From NCBI RefSeq assembly GCF_014243395.1, contig NZ_JACLCP010000005.1:1-64000 (forward strand): a stretch of DNA of 64,000 nucleotides, in the 5' to 3' direction. The notes below the pieces were generated by a model that was not told the origin of the DNA, did no database searches, and saw only the letters and a program-made list of their open reading frames with translations. The translations under genes were made by a program, and so were the position numbers. Origin of the DNA: Winogradskyella flava (GTDB taxonomy: Bacteria; Bacteroidota; Bacteroidia; Flavobacteriales; Flavobacteriaceae). Below are positions 17,583 to 27,606 of this stretch, one piece after another; the stretch's first letter is position 1, and each line of letters opens with the position of its first letter.

Positions 17583-18905
17583 ATGAACATTACAAGAGAA
17601 AACATCGATGCATTAAATGCAGTTGTAAAAGTTGATATCGCTAAGGAAGACTATAGTGATAAAGTTGAGAAAATCTTAACAGATTACCGCAAGTCTGCTA
17701 ACATTCCTGGTTTTAGAAAAGGCCATGTGCCAATGGGAATGGTTAAAAAACAATATGGCAAAGCTGTATTGGTTGATGAGGTAAACAAATTACTTCAAGA
17801 TGCTTTAGGGAAGTATTTAGTGGAGGAAAAATTAGATGTTTTAGGTAATCCATTGCCAAAGCCACAAGATGATTTGGATTGGGATGCTGATGCTTTTTCT
17901 TTTGAATTCGAGTTAGGTTTAGCACCAGAATTTGATGTAAAACTAAAAGGAAAGAAAGCCATTACACATTACAACATTGTTGCAGATGATAAAATGGTTA
18001 ACAATCAAATAGAGCATATCCAAAAGCAATACGGTAAATTAATATCCCAAACTGAAGTTACTAAGGATGCTGAAATCACAGGTAAGTTTACCAATGAGGA
18101 AAAAGGTATTGAGAATGTTGCCACAATAACTCTAGATAAATTCAAAGGAAAAACTAATCCTAAAAAATTAATCGGAGCCAAAGTTGGCGATGTTATTACA
18201 TTAAAGACTAAAGGTCTATTTAATGATGACCATGATCTAATGACGTTTTTAAAGGTGTCTCATGATGATGCACATGACTTGAATGTAGAGGTGGATTTTG
18301 AAATTTCAGAAATCAATGAGCGTGAATTAGCGGATTTGGATCAAGAATTATTTGATAAACTTTTCGGACCAAAAGAAGTAACTTCTGTAACTGAATTGAA
18401 ACAAAAGATTAAGGAAGATTCAGAAAAGCAATTCAAACAACAAGGTGATCAGAAGTTATTGAATGATGTGACTGAATATCTAGTTGAAAGCACAAAATTT
18501 GATTTGCCTGGAGAGTTTCTTCAAAAATGGATGCAAACTGCTGGTGAAGAACCAATGACAGAAGACCAAGCAAAAGAAGAATACGAAAAGTCTGAAAAAA
18601 GCATGCGTTACCAGTTAATAGAAGGTAAGCTAATACAACAGCATAACTTACAAGTTCAGTTTGAAGAAATGAAAGCTTATGCCATTGAAATGATAAAAGG
18701 ACAGATGGCGCAATTTGGACAAATGAATTCTACTGAAAAAGAGTTAGAGGACATTGCAGCACGTATCTTATCAAACCAAGAAGAAGTTAAAAGACTGTCT
18801 GAGCAATTGATGAGCCAGAAACTACTAAACTTATATAAAGCTGAAGCAAATCTTAAAACAAAGGAAATCACTTATGATGATTTTGTTAAAGAATTTTACA
18901 GTTAA
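17583..18905 (+). CDS. tig: Trigger factor
   Basis: The 440-aa ribosome-associated chaperone has an N-terminal ribosome-binding domain with the signature NIPGFRKGHVP (about residues 37-47). A diverged PPIase-like middle domain (about 150-240) and a long helical C-terminal chaperone domain follow. I choose the ATG at 17583 (MNITREN) because the frame extension to 17547 overlaps the promoter. The PPIase part lacks a clear FKBP active site, common in Bacteroidota trigger factors. A terminator follows; clpP and clpX are next, the usual tig-clpP-clpX order. Confidence 0.95.
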   Translation: MNITRENIDALNAVVKVDIAKEDYSDKVEKILTDYRKSANIPGFRKGHVPMGMVKKQYGKAVLVDEVNKLLQDALGKYLVEEKLDVLGNPLPKPQDDLDWDADAFSFEFELGLAPEFDVKLKGKKAITHYNIVADDKMVNNQIEHIQKQYGKLISQTEVTKDAEITGKFTNEEKGIENVATITLDKFKGKTNPKKLIGAKVGDVITLKTKGLFNDDHDLMTFLKVSHDDAHDLNVEVDFEISEINERELADLDQELFDKLFGPKEVTSVTELKQKIKEDSEKQFKQQGDQKLLNDVTEYLVESTKFDLPGEFLQKWMQTAGEEPMTEDQAKEEYEKSEKSMRYQLIEGKLIQQHNLQVQFEEMKAYAIEMIKGQMAQFGQMNSTEKELEDIAARILSNQEEVKRLSEQLMSQKLLNLYKAEANLKTKEITYDDFVKEFYS

Positions 18906-18934
18906 TCGATAAGGAATAAATTAGTATCTTTAAG

Positions 18935-18965
18935 GCGTAAAACTGTTGAGTTTTACGCTTTTTTT
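18935..18965 (+). terminator. Intrinsic terminator after tig
   Basis: Arms gcgtaaaact (18935-18944) and agttttacgc (18949-18958) with loop gttg are followed by seven T residues. It separates tig from clpP. Confidence 0.9.
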
Positions 18966-18998
18966 ATGTGTATTCTCATAAAGAAAAATCGATATAAA

Positions 18999-19020
18999 CC
19001 CTGAACTTGTCTCAGGATCT
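18999..19020. repeat. Short REP-like element
   Basis: The sequence ccctgaacttgtctcagg contains inverted arms cctga and tcagg around a 7-nt centre and is followed by atct. It resembles a short interspersed repeat often seen between genes in Flavobacteria, but only one clear copy is in this window. It lies in the tig-clpP gap just after the terminator. Confidence 0.4.
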
Positions 19021-19060
19021 TAAAAAAACAAATTTCATTAATTAATAGAATAAAGTTTAA

Positions 19061-19735
19061 ATGAATTACGGAAAAGAATTTGAAAAGTTCGCTACTAAAG
19101 ATCAAGGAATAAGCAGTATGCATTACGATAAAATTATCACAAGTATGTATCCTACCAATTTAACTCCTAATATAATAGAAGAACGCCAAATGAATGCGGT
19201 TGCTATGGATGTGTTTTCGCGTTTAATGATGGATCGTATTATCTTTTTAGGTACTGGAGTTAATGATCAAGTAGCCAATATTATTCAAGCGCAACTATTA
19301 TTTTTACAGAGTGTAGATGCTTCAAAAGATATCCAGATTTATATCAATTCTCCAGGTGGAAGTGTATATGCCGGTTTAGGGATTTATGACACGATGCAAT
19401 TTGTAAAACCAGATGTTGCCACAATATGTACAGGTATCGCAGCGTCCATGGCAGCAGTATTATTATGTGCTGGTGAGAAAGGAAAGCGTTCTGCACTAAA
19501 ACATTCTCGTGTTATGATTCATCAACCTATGAGTGGTACGCAAGGTCAGGTTTCTGATATGGAAATTGCGGTTCGTGAAACGATTAAAGTAAAAGAAGAA
19601 CTTTATAATATTATTTCTACACATTCGGGTAAACCTTACGAACAAGTGGAGAAAGACTCAGATAGAGATTACTGGATGAAGTCAGATGAGGCATTAGCCT
19701 ATGGAATGATTGATGAAGTTTTAGAACGTAAGTAA
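19061..19735 (+). CDS. clpP: ATP-dependent Clp protease proteolytic subunit
   Basis: The 224-aa serine protease subunit forms the tetradecameric chamber that works with ClpX. The catalytic residues are visible: S129 in GIAASMAAV, H154 in MIHQPMSG and the Asp in the KDSDRDYWM region. NSPGGSVYAGLGIYD is the oxyanion and substrate-binding strand. The N-terminal extension of about 30 residues before YPTNLTPN is probably a processed propeptide. clpX follows after 49 bp. Confidence 0.97.
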   Translation: MNYGKEFEKFATKDQGISSMHYDKIITSMYPTNLTPNIIEERQMNAVAMDVFSRLMMDRIIFLGTGVNDQVANIIQAQLLFLQSVDASKDIQIYINSPGGSVYAGLGIYDTMQFVKPDVATICTGIAASMAAVLLCAGEKGKRSALKHSRVMIHQPMSGTQGQVSDMEIAVRETIKVKEELYNIISTHSGKPYEQVEKDSDRDYWMKSDEALAYGMIDEVLERK

Positions 19736-19784
19736 TTAAGCAGTAACCCTTGCGACTAAAATCTCCTAAATAAGAACTAAGATT

Positions 19785-21014
19785 ATGGCAAAAGAAGAAT
19801 TAGAATGTTCATTTTGTGGTAGGAAAAAGCCAGAGACCAATTTACTAATAGCAGGATTAGACGCACATATCTGTGACCGTTGTATAGAGCAAGCTCATGG
19901 AATTGTTATTGAAGAATCCAAGCAAACAGGTAACACAGAGTTAAGTGCAGAGCTAATGCTAAGAAAGCCAAAAGAAATTAAGGCCTTTTTAGATGAGTAT
20001 ATAATTGGACAAGAGTATACAAAGCGTGTTATGTCTGTTGCGGTATATAATCATTATAAGCGTTTATTGCAACCACCGACTGATGATGATATTGAAATAC
20101 AAAAAAGCAATATCATTATGGTTGGGCAAACAGGTACTGGTAAAACCTTGATGGCAAAAACCATTGCTAGAATGCTTAATGTACCATTAGCGATTGTTGA
20201 TGCTACAGTTTTAACGGAAGCAGGTTATGTTGGTGAAGATGTAGAAAGTATTCTAACACGTTTGTTGCAAGCTGCAGATTATAATCTTGAAAAAGCACAA
20301 CGCGGTATCGTTTTTATTGATGAGATTGATAAAATTGCACGTAAAAGTGATAATCCATCTATAACGAGAGATGTTTCAGGTGAAGGTGTACAACAAGCAT
20401 TATTGAAGTTACTTGAAGGTACTGTTGTTAATGTACCACCAAAAGGAGGTCGTAAGCATCCAGACCAAAAATTTATAGAAGTGAATACGGAACACATCTT
20501 ATTCATTGCAGGTGGTGCTTTTGATGGTATAGAACGCGTGATTACGAAGCGTCTCAATATGCAAGCTATTGGTTACAGTTCTGTAAAGGATGATAATGTT
20601 GATGATGATAATATACTACAATACATCATTCCAAAAGATTTAAAGGATTTTGGATTGATACCAGAAATTATAGGTCGATTACCTGTTTTAACACATATGG
20701 ATCCTTTAGATGCCAATACATTAAGAGCTATACTAACAGAGCCTAAAAATGCCATAATAAAACAATACAAGAAGTTGTTTTCTATGGATGAGGTAGAGTT
20801 TAGTATTACGGAAGGTGCATTAGGCTATATTGTAGATAAAGCTATAGAGTATAGGCTAGGTGCAAGAGGATTACGTTCTCTATGTGAAGAAATACTTACC
20901 GAGGCTATGTTTGATTTGCCAGGTTCAGGGGAAACAAAATTAAATGTTACAAAATCCTATGCTGAAGACAGATTATCTAAATCTACATTAAAGAAGCTTA
21001 AGGCTGTTTCTTAA
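19785..21014 (+). CDS. clpX: ATP-dependent Clp protease ATPase subunit ClpX
   Basis: The 409-aa AAA+ unfoldase begins with a zinc-binding domain using C8, C11, C30 and C33. The ATPase domain follows, with Walker A GQTGTGKT, Walker [10 protein letters not shown], the pore-loop region AGYVGED and sensor/arginine motifs (RFIGRLP-like [16 protein letters not shown]). It recognises substrates and threads them into ClpP, encoded just upstream. A terminator follows the stop codon. Confidence 0.97.
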   Translation: MAKEELECSFCGRKKPETNLLIAGLDAHICDRCIEQAHGIVIEESKQTGNTELSAELMLRKPKEIKAFLDEYIIGQEYTKRVMSVAVYNHYKRLLQPPTDDDIEIQKSNIIMVGQTGTGKTLMAKTIARMLNVPLAIVDATVLTEAGYVGEDVESILTRLLQAADYNLEKAQRGIVFIDEIDKIARKSDNPSITRDVSGEGVQQALLKLLEGTVVNVPPKGGRKHPDQKFIEVNTEHILFIAGGAFDGIERVITKRLNMQAIGYSSVKDDNVDDDNILQYIIPKDLKDFGLIPEIIGRLPVLTHMDPLDANTLRAILTEPKNAIIKQYKKLFSMDEVEFSITEGALGYIVDKAIEYRLGARGLRSLCEEILTEAMFDLPGSGETKLNVTKSYAEDRLSKSTLKKLKAVS

Positions 21015-21041
21015 AAGAAGTTTGCTATTCACTAAATTTAA

Positions 21042-21078
21042 AACCTCTTGGATTGATTTATCCAAGAGGTTCATTTTT
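21042..21078. terminator. Bidirectional terminator between clpX and the T9SS protein gene
   Basis: Arms aacctcttgga (21042-21052) and tccaagaggtt (21061-21071) form an 11-bp perfect stem with an 8-nt loop, followed by a T-rich run. It lies between two convergent genes and can serve both strands. Confidence 0.85.
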
Positions 21079-21087
21079 TATACTATT

Positions 21088-24000
21088 TTACTTATCTAAT
21101 ATTATTTGAAATACCTGCTCAGTGTTATTGTGTATTATCTTTAGAAAATATTTCCCATTTGGGAATTCAGATGTATTTAATTGATACTTTCCATCCACTA
21201 GATTTCTAGTCCGCTTTTTTGTCTTTAATAAATTACCACTAAAGTCGAATAACTTTATTGTAACCTTAGTGTTATCATCAATTGTATAGGCTGTATCAAC
21301 ATTAGAATTTATTACAGCTGTTTCAACAATTTCTAAATTGTCATTTTTTATAGGGTTCTGAGCCAATCTAAAATTGTCAAAATCACCTCCATCAGAGCAA
21401 TTGGTAAATTCAATAACTAAAAATGTTGGTACACTCCAACCACAATTATCTCTTGTTCTAACTGTAACAATGCCGGAAGTTGGTTGATAACTAAAGAACT
21501 GTGCATTATTATACGTTGTTAACATATTAAAATTACCTGAGACTTGATTCCACTCCCATTCAAATGCGCTTGATGGTGTAGTAAAGTTTATATATCCATA
21601 GTGCAAAGTGCAGAATGAGAACGATGCAATTTGTTCACCATCTTTGCCATATATTATAGGTCTTTGCGAACCTGTCTGTATCTCTTTGGCTATCTCAACA
21701 TCGTTGCAATCAGTTTCAATAAAAGCTGTTAAGGTTGCTCTGCCACCAAAATAACCCGTAGGTGTTAATGTGGCACTATTTCCGTTTTGAGTTAATGTAA
21801 AACCTCCTGTTGGTGATACGCTCCAATTTACGAGAACACCAGGCCTTAGGTTATTAACATAATAAGTCTCTGAGCTCGAATTACATATTTGATCGGAACC
21901 AATAATTACTAATGGTAGGTCATTGGGACAGTTTGAGGCACAAGAATAGAAGCCTTCTTCGTTATCATCATCTAATTCTTCTATAAGCCAATTGCCATTA
22001 TTCAAGGTAAATTGAATATGCTGTTCACTATTTAAGTCATTAGTAAAGAAATTGTCAAAAGGCACATCCTTTGGTGCTCTAGGAGGCGATAATGGGGAAT
22101 AGGTTTTGTTTAAGTCCCTTATGCCAATGGTTTGTGTCCCACTTCCAATATCCAGACTGCTGTAAGTTGGGATAAAGTTAAATTGTCTTTCTAGGACATA
22201 TTGATCCAGTTCTTGTGGAAGGTTTGCAAAACCTTCAAGATCAAAAATACCTCCGCTAGCATTATCCAAAGGTAACATTGATGATAACGAATTTAATCTC
22301 TCTTCATCAATTAATGGTTCCTCTACATCTACAAGAAATAATATAGTCTTCTCTATAAAAATTTTCCCTTTATAAATTTGCTTTGATTGTTGACTTGGTA
22401 ACGCTCTTAGACGAAATTGTGCTTTAATGTCGGTATCTGTAGATAACAATGAACTTAATGCTTTTAGGGGGTTAACGGATAATCCGTTTAAAATTGCTAG
22501 TGCAATATTGGTTACAAAAAATGGCAAATCTACCCTGACGTTTATGTCTACTAATTTGTCATAAGGATTAAATTCTAGAGGAGTCCCACATTCAGATCCA
22601 TTTGCAATGGCTATATTACGTATACCATTTTGTTGTGGATACCCCATAGTACTATATTCAGTTAGAAAAGAACTATATAGAGTTGTATTATCTACAGATA
22701 CATTATCACCTGTACCTTGTAATTGATATGTAAGCATTTGTTGTGCAGCAGGTGTTCTAAGTAATGCTAAGCCTTCTTCTAATCCAGGTATTTCATCAGA
22801 TAGGTCAACAATATTAATATCAAATAAACTAAAAAATACTGGTATGCCAATTTCTTCTCCAACCAAATGCCTCACAAAGGCCTGAAATGCTAGAGGTACA
22901 TTAGCACCTTGGTGAGGTGTGTCATGACTAATATATAGCTTAGTGTCATGGGTTTCTCCATTAATTTCCATATCGCGTAAAGCATAGCGCGCTACTAAAC
23001 CTCCCATACTCATGCCTAAAACTACGTTTTGCTCATTACCGACTTTTTGGTTATTAACCCAATCGATAACTGCTTCTAACATATAAGCATTACGTTGAAT
23101 GAAATCTGTACTGTTTTCAAAATCTACAAATACCAAATCATAATCCTCATCTTCTATAGCTTGATTTAAGGAATTAAAACCTGCACCTGCAATTATATCT
23201 ACCAATAAACCACCTGGATTATTGAAATTTATCAAACTATCATAATCAAAAGAGTTATTTGGATCAAAACCTTCAACCACTATAAGTGGTTTTGTAAGTT
23301 GCGTATGACCTGGTGCCAACTCCACAGTTACTAAACCCGTAGTAGAACTCCCTTGATATGGGTTACCTGTTATTGGTTCTTCATTAAATAATAAACCAAA
23401 ACCGTTAAATCTAGCCTGATTACTACCCCCACTAGAGATGTAATCCACCCAAATCTTGGATTGGCTATATAATTTGGTGCCATTGCTATAGCTAAACTTT
23501 ACCCTAAGTTCTTTTTCACCACCAGAAGTATAAGTAATGTTTTGCGCCGAGTTTAGAGTTACAGTTTGGTAACCATTACCATCGTCAAAATCGATTTGGA
23601 CTTGGTTCAAAGTCGAGCTGCTATTAGTGTATATTAAACTGCTCGGTAATTTAAAAGTAAATGTATTGCCTTGTAATTGTTTTTTTAAAGGGCTTACGGC
23701 AAAAATGGTTTTAGTATCGTAAGGATTTCTACCTTTAACATCATAGATACGGTCTTTAATGACTTTAACATCACCATTACTTACTGCTTTATCCTTATAC
23801 TGTTGATATGCGTAATATTGTGCTGCAAAAAGTACATCTTGAGTACTATTATTCTGTTGCGTTTCGAGGTTGTCAAAAACCATGTTAGGCGCCGTCATTG
23901 ATTCTGCCACACTACCTATGCGCATAGTATATAATGAGGAGTATAGGGATTGCCATTGGGTTTTGTCTACTACATTATTGGTATTGAGAACACCATTGTA

Positions 24001-24171
24001 AGCCTCAATCTCATTAAAGCGTATACCGAACTCTTTCAGATAGCCAGTTGTGACCTTAGATTTATTAATGTTTCCAAAAATATGCTGCATACGATTGTAA
24101 TAGGCATTGTTTTGTGCATTGCCCAAAAACAATGCACAAGAGAGTACAGTAAAAAAGAGTAATTTTTTCAT
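21088..24171 (-). CDS. T9SS-exported alpha/beta-hydrolase-like protein with sorting domain
   Basis: The 1027-aa protein has a signal peptide (cleavage near GNAQ, residue 20). A hydrolase-like region (about 290-480) carries a lipase-type elbow GMSMGG (S388) and HDTPHQGA, which resembles the PGAP1/DUF676 lipase pattern. Immunoglobulin-like or PKD-like beta domains cover about 760-930. A C-terminal type A sorting domain of ~85 residues begins FRLAQNPIKND and ends VFQIILDK. It should cross the outer membrane through the type IX system and be secreted or anchored. The substrate is unknown. It is a single-gene unit bounded by a terminator and a 520-bp non-coding gap. Confidence 0.8.
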   Translation of the reverse strand: MKKLLFFTVLSCALFLGNAQNNAYYNRMQHIFGNINKSKVTTGYLKEFGIRFNEIEAYNGVLNTNNVVDKTQWQSLYSSLYTMRIGSVAESMTAPNMVFDNLETQQNNSTQDVLFAAQYYAYQQYKDKAVSNGDVKVIKDRIYDVKGRNPYDTKTIFAVSPLKKQLQGNTFTFKLPSSLIYTNSSSTLNQVQIDFDDGNGYQTVTLNSAQNITYTSGGEKELRVKFSYSNGTKLYSQSKIWVDYISSGGSNQARFNGFGLLFNEEPITGNPYQGSSTTGLVTVELAPGHTQLTKPLIVVEGFDPNNSFDYDSLINFNNPGGLLVDIIAGAGFNSLNQAIEDEDYDLVFVDFENSTDFIQRNAYMLEAVIDWVNNQKVGNEQNVVLGMSMGGLVARYALRDMEINGETHDTKLYISHDTPHQGANVPLAFQAFVRHLVGEEIGIPVFFSLFDINIVDLSDEIPGLEEGLALLRTPAAQQMLTYQLQGTGDNVSVDNTTLYSSFLTEYSTMGYPQQNGIRNIAIANGSECGTPLEFNPYDKLVDINVRVDLPFFVTNIALAILNGLSVNPLKALSSLLSTDTDIKAQFRLRALPSQQSKQIYKGKIFIEKTILFLVDVEEPLIDEERLNSLSSMLPLDNASGGIFDLEGFANLPQELDQYVLERQFNFIPTYSSLDIGSGTQTIGIRDLNKTYSPLSPPRAPKDVPFDNFFTNDLNSEQHIQFTLNNGNWLIEELDDDNEEGFYSCASNCPNDLPLVIIGSDQICNSSSETYYVNNLRPGVLVNWSVSPTGGFTLTQNGNSATLTPTGYFGGRATLTAFIETDCNDVEIAKEIQTGSQRPIIYGKDGEQIASFSFCTLHYGYINFTTPSSAFEWEWNQVSGNFNMLTTYNNAQFFSYQPTSGIVTVRTRDNCGWSVPTFLVIEFTNCSDGGDFDNFRLAQNPIKNDNLEIVETAVINSNVDTAYTIDDNTKVTIKLFDFSGNLLKTKKRTRNLVDGKYQLNTSEFPNGKYFLKIIHNNTEQVFQIILDK

Positions 24172-24691
24172 ACATAATTGATTTAGATTAATTATTTTGT
24201 AATGGATCTTTCACCGTTATTCAACGGTTTATTTTCCTTATGTTCAGTTAAGGCTTTATTTGTTACCCAATTGGTCCAAAAATTTCTATCTCGTTACTAA
24301 TAAATGTGATCAAGAATGTTTAAAAGTATAAATAGGAAAGGATTTAAAAGGGAAGTATTTATAACCTATAAATCTTGATAATTTAGTATGGATCTTAGTT
24401 ATGATTGATTATAATTAGGTCCAAAACTAAGAGGCTTATTTTTCTTGAAAACTTTTTATAAAAGAAAACCACAATTTCTAATATTGAAATTGTGGTTTTA
24501 TTATTGAGTTAGGGATTGATTAAATTAATATTGATTGCAATATTTTATTGAGGGATGATTAATAGCATATTAATTTACTGCTAATATAGAAGCTACTTTT
24601 AATGCAGATAGCGTTTCTATTAGTTTTTTAGTTAAAAGATGCTTAATCTTCGGTGAGCGAAATATTATTACCTTTTTTAAAGATTAAGTGC
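24172..24691. other. 520-bp intergenic region
   Basis: No credible gene is seen. The region holds a 14-bp perfect terminator hairpin (24465-24499), a weaker 9-bp inverted repeat just after the PD40 gene stop (24642-24650 with 24680-24688), and the presumed promoter of the T9SS protein gene nearer 24172. It is very AT-rich and I find no clear consensus promoter. Confidence 0.6.
24465..24499 (-). terminator. Terminator of the PD40 protein gene
   Basis: Arms aaaaccacaatttc (24465-24478) and gaaattgtggtttt (24486-24499) form a 14-bp perfect stem with a 7-nt loop. It is placed downstream of the minus-strand gene ending at 24692. Flanking A and T runs suit termination. Confidence 0.75.
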
Positions 24692-25912
24692 TTATGGCTT
24701 ACTTTTATTGTAGGTAATGTTTGGTGATAATCTTAACACTGACTTTAGATTTTCGTCAGATTCTAACTGAAGTGAATAATTTTCAAAACCTTCCTTAACA
24801 GCCACAATTTTATAGTCTCCAAATGCTTTTACCTTAAAACGGTAAGAGGCATCGACACTTGTAGTCTGTCGTTGTACTTCCTTTCCATCTTCATTTAATA
24901 ATACAACTGTAGAGTTTGGTAATATTCTATCATCTTCAGTTACCACAACACCCTGCAATTCTCTGTAGATAGCTTCTGCCTCAACGTGATATATGTTAAA
25001 GCCATCACTTTTGTGATTTTTATTAGACGAGAATACACCCGTTTTATTATTAATAATCATATAGCCCACTTCATCTTTTATAGAGTTGATGCTATAACCC
25101 AAATTTCTCGGTTTCGAATAATCTTCATGTTTACTAATAATGCTAGATATAAAAATATCATAACCCCCTATACTGTTAAATCCTTTTGATGAAAAATATA
25201 GTTCTTTACCATCGGAAGATGTGTGAGGGTACTTCTCATCACTCGATGAGTTAACATAGCCACCTAAATTTATGGGATTACCTATACTACCATCTTTATA
25301 AATTTCAGCTTTGTACAAATCAAAACCACCAAAACCACCATCCATATTAGATGAGAAGTATAAAAAATTACCATCAGCTGAAATATGCGGGTTTTCTATG
25401 GAATAGTTTTCACTACTAATAGCGAGCTCTAAATGATCCATCCAATTGCCGTAGGAATCCTTTTCTAATGTTGCTTTGTATAATTTATAGTTAGCAGAGT
25501 TTTTTCTACTATTACGCGTATAATATATAGTATGCTCATCAGAAGAAAATGCGACCTGTCCTTCACTAGCTTTGGAATTAAGGATTCTACTAAATAAAAG
25601 TGGTGGAGAAAAACTACCATTAGAGTTAACATCCATACAAAACAAATCGGTATAAGGCTCATTTGTAATTGGATCTACACGACCGCCAATAGCTCCAATT
25701 TTTTTCGAGGATACGATTACTAATTTATCTCTAAATATGGCACTAGCAATTTCAGAGTATTTTGAATTTATTCGAGAAACTTTAACATCGAAAACGTAAC
25801 CGCTTTTGTTAAGTTCATCAACTTCGATATTCTTATTTGGATCTGTATTGAATGCTAAGTTATAAGAACCTAGTAGAAGTACTGATAAAAGTACATGTAT
25901 TGTAGTTTTCAT
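24692..25912 (-). CDS. PD40 beta-propeller protein with carboxypeptidase-regulatory-like domain
   Basis: The 406-aa protein has a signal peptide (about 1-20) and PD40/WD40-like propeller repeats (about 90-310), with recurring HISADGNFLYFSSNMDGGFGGFDLY and SSDGKELYFSSKGFNSIGGYDIF patterns. A beta-sandwich of the carboxypeptidase-regulatory type covers about 320-395. The architecture matches the N-terminal part of OmpA-family T9SS-associated proteins (PorE-like), but the C-terminal peptidoglycan-binding OmpA domain is missing. It is a single-gene unit; the role is unknown. Confidence 0.75.
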   Translation of the reverse strand: MKTTIHVLLSVLLLGSYNLAFNTDPNKNIEVDELNKSGYVFDVKVSRINSKYSEIASAIFRDKLVIVSSKKIGAIGGRVDPITNEPYTDLFCMDVNSNGSFSPPLLFSRILNSKASEGQVAFSSDEHTIYYTRNSRKNSANYKLYKATLEKDSYGNWMDHLELAISSENYSIENPHISADGNFLYFSSNMDGGFGGFDLYKAEIYKDGSIGNPINLGGYVNSSSDEKYPHTSSDGKELYFSSKGFNSIGGYDIFISSIISKHEDYSKPRNLGYSINSIKDEVGYMIINNKTGVFSSNKNHKSDGFNIYHVEAEAIYRELQGVVVTEDDRILPNSTVVLLNEDGKEVQRQTTSVDASYRFKVKAFGDYKIVAVKEGFENYSLQLESDENLKSVLRLSPNITYNKSKP

Positions 25913-25992
25913 AAAGAGGGATTAATGAATTAACTATATGCAAATTATAACTTTAGTTCTAGGATAGAGAATTTGGTAAAGTTTTTTAGATA

Positions 25993-26025
25993 ATAATCAT
26001 TTTTCGTCGATTAAAAATTGATTAT
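25993..26025 (-). terminator. Weak terminator after the GH3-type gene
   Basis: An imperfect stem joins ataatca plus T-run (25993-26004) with A-run plus tgattat (26013-26025), with one bulged base at 26018. It lies 21 bp past the minus-strand gene that ends at 26046. Confidence 0.4.
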
Positions 26026-26045
26026 CACTTATATATTCGATGAAA

Positions 26046-27563
26046 TCAAGTATGATTTAAGCGTAGTAATTCCTCCACATAATCTCTAGAATTGGACAAT
26101 CTTGGTACTTTATGCTGTCCGCCAAGTTTATCATTTTCTTTTAGCCAATCATAGAAAAGATTTGTTCTTGCGCAATGAATTTTTGGTTTATTCAATGTCA
26201 TATTATTATAGCGCTTGGCTTCATAATCAGAGTTTAGTGATTTTAAAGCATTGTCAAAAAGCTCTTCAAAATAAGACATGTTTTCCGGTGGTTTCTTAAA
26301 CTCTATGATCCATTCATGAGCGCCTTTTTCTTTTCCGCTCATAAAAATGGGTGCGGCTGTATAGTCCACAATTTCTGCGGCAGTTCTTTTACAAACTTTC
26401 TTAAGAGCATCTTCAGCATTCTCAATAATTAGTTCTTCTCCAAAGGCATTAATGTGGTGCTTTGTTCTACCCGAAACTTTGATTCTATGAGGGTTTAAAC
26501 TCACAAAACGAATGGTATCTCCAATTTTATATCGCCAAAGTCCTGCGTTTGTGGTGATGACGACGGCATAATTTTTATTGAGCTCGACATCTCCTAGTGG
26601 AACTACTTTCTGATCAGACGTACCATAAGTATCCATGGGAATAAATTCATAGAAAATACCATAATCCAACATCAATAATAGGTCACCTGAATAGTTTTGA
26701 TCTTGAATAGCAAAGAAGCCTTCAGACGCATTGTATATCTCGTAATATTTAAATTCTTTTTTTGGTAGGATAGCTCTATACTGTTCTATATAAGGATTAA
26801 AACTAACACCTCCATGGAAGTAAACCTCTAAGTTTGGCCATATGTCAAATAGATTGTCTTTACCAGTTTTGTCCAATACATTATTAAGCAAAACAAGCAT
26901 CCATGAAGGTACACCGGCTAAGCTAGTTACATTTTCATTTATGGTTTCCTCTACAATGGCTTGCATTTTGGTTTCCCATTCGCTCATCAGAGATACCTTA
27001 CTGCTAGGTGTACTACTAAATTCTGCCCAGAATGGCATATTGTCGATAAGGATAGCACTCAAATCACCGAATACAGTACCTTTTTCTTGATATAATTCTT
27101 TACTGCCGCCAAGTCTCAAACTTTTACCAGTAAATAATTGCGAATCCTCATTGTTATTTAGGTACATGCAAAGTAGATCCTTGCTTGCAGCATAATGGCA
27201 ATCTTCCAGAGAGTCAGTGCTTACAGGAATAAATTTGCTTTTAGCATTTGTTGTACCGCTAGATTTTGCAAACCACTTAATTGGTCTTGGCCAAAAAATG
27301 TTTTGTTCTCCATTTCTGCAGCGCTCAATAAGAGGCTGTACAGCTTCATAGTTTACAACAGGAAGGCGCTCATTGAATTCTTTATAACTTTTAATAGAAG
27401 CAAAGTCGTATTGCTTACCGATTTCGGTGTCTTTTGCAAACTTCAACAAACTGAATAGCAACTCATTTTGCACCTCATTAGGATATTTTAAAAACAATTC
27501 AATTTGGTGGAATCGTTTTTTTAAAAACCATGAAGCAATAGAATTGACTATAGGGATTGGCAT
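26046..27563 (-). CDS. GH3 auxin-responsive promoter family protein
   Basis: The 505-aa protein belongs to the GH3 group of the ANL adenylating superfamily; plant members conjugate amino acids to acyl acids. Visible motifs are the ATP-binding KSSGTTNAKSKFIPVS loop (about residue 95), the YNASEGFFAIQD motif (about 285), a TTNAGLWRYKIGDTIRF segment (about 340) and a C-terminal domain beginning FGEELIIENAEDAL. It is cytoplasmic. The bacterial substrate is unknown. It is divergent from the DUF2797 gene with only 43 bp between. Confidence 0.88.
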   Translation of the reverse strand: MPIPIVNSIASWFLKKRFHQIELFLKYPNEVQNELLFSLLKFAKDTEIGKQYDFASIKSYKEFNERLPVVNYEAVQPLIERCRNGEQNIFWPRPIKWFAKSSGTTNAKSKFIPVSTDSLEDCHYAASKDLLCMYLNNNEDSQLFTGKSLRLGGSKELYQEKGTVFGDLSAILIDNMPFWAEFSSTPSSKVSLMSEWETKMQAIVEETINENVTSLAGVPSWMLVLLNNVLDKTGKDNLFDIWPNLEVYFHGGVSFNPYIEQYRAILPKKEFKYYEIYNASEGFFAIQDQNYSGDLLLMLDYGIFYEFIPMDTYGTSDQKVVPLGDVELNKNYAVVITTNAGLWRYKIGDTIRFVSLNPHRIKVSGRTKHHINAFGEELIIENAEDALKKVCKRTAAEIVDYTAAPIFMSGKEKGAHEWIIEFKKPPENMSYFEELFDNALKSLNSDYEAKRYNNMTLNKPKIHCARTNLFYDWLKENDKLGGQHKVPRLSNSRDYVEELLRLNHT

Positions 27564-27606
27564 ATTTTGGCTAATTTAGCGTTGCTAAAAATACTAAAAT
27601 TCTTTT

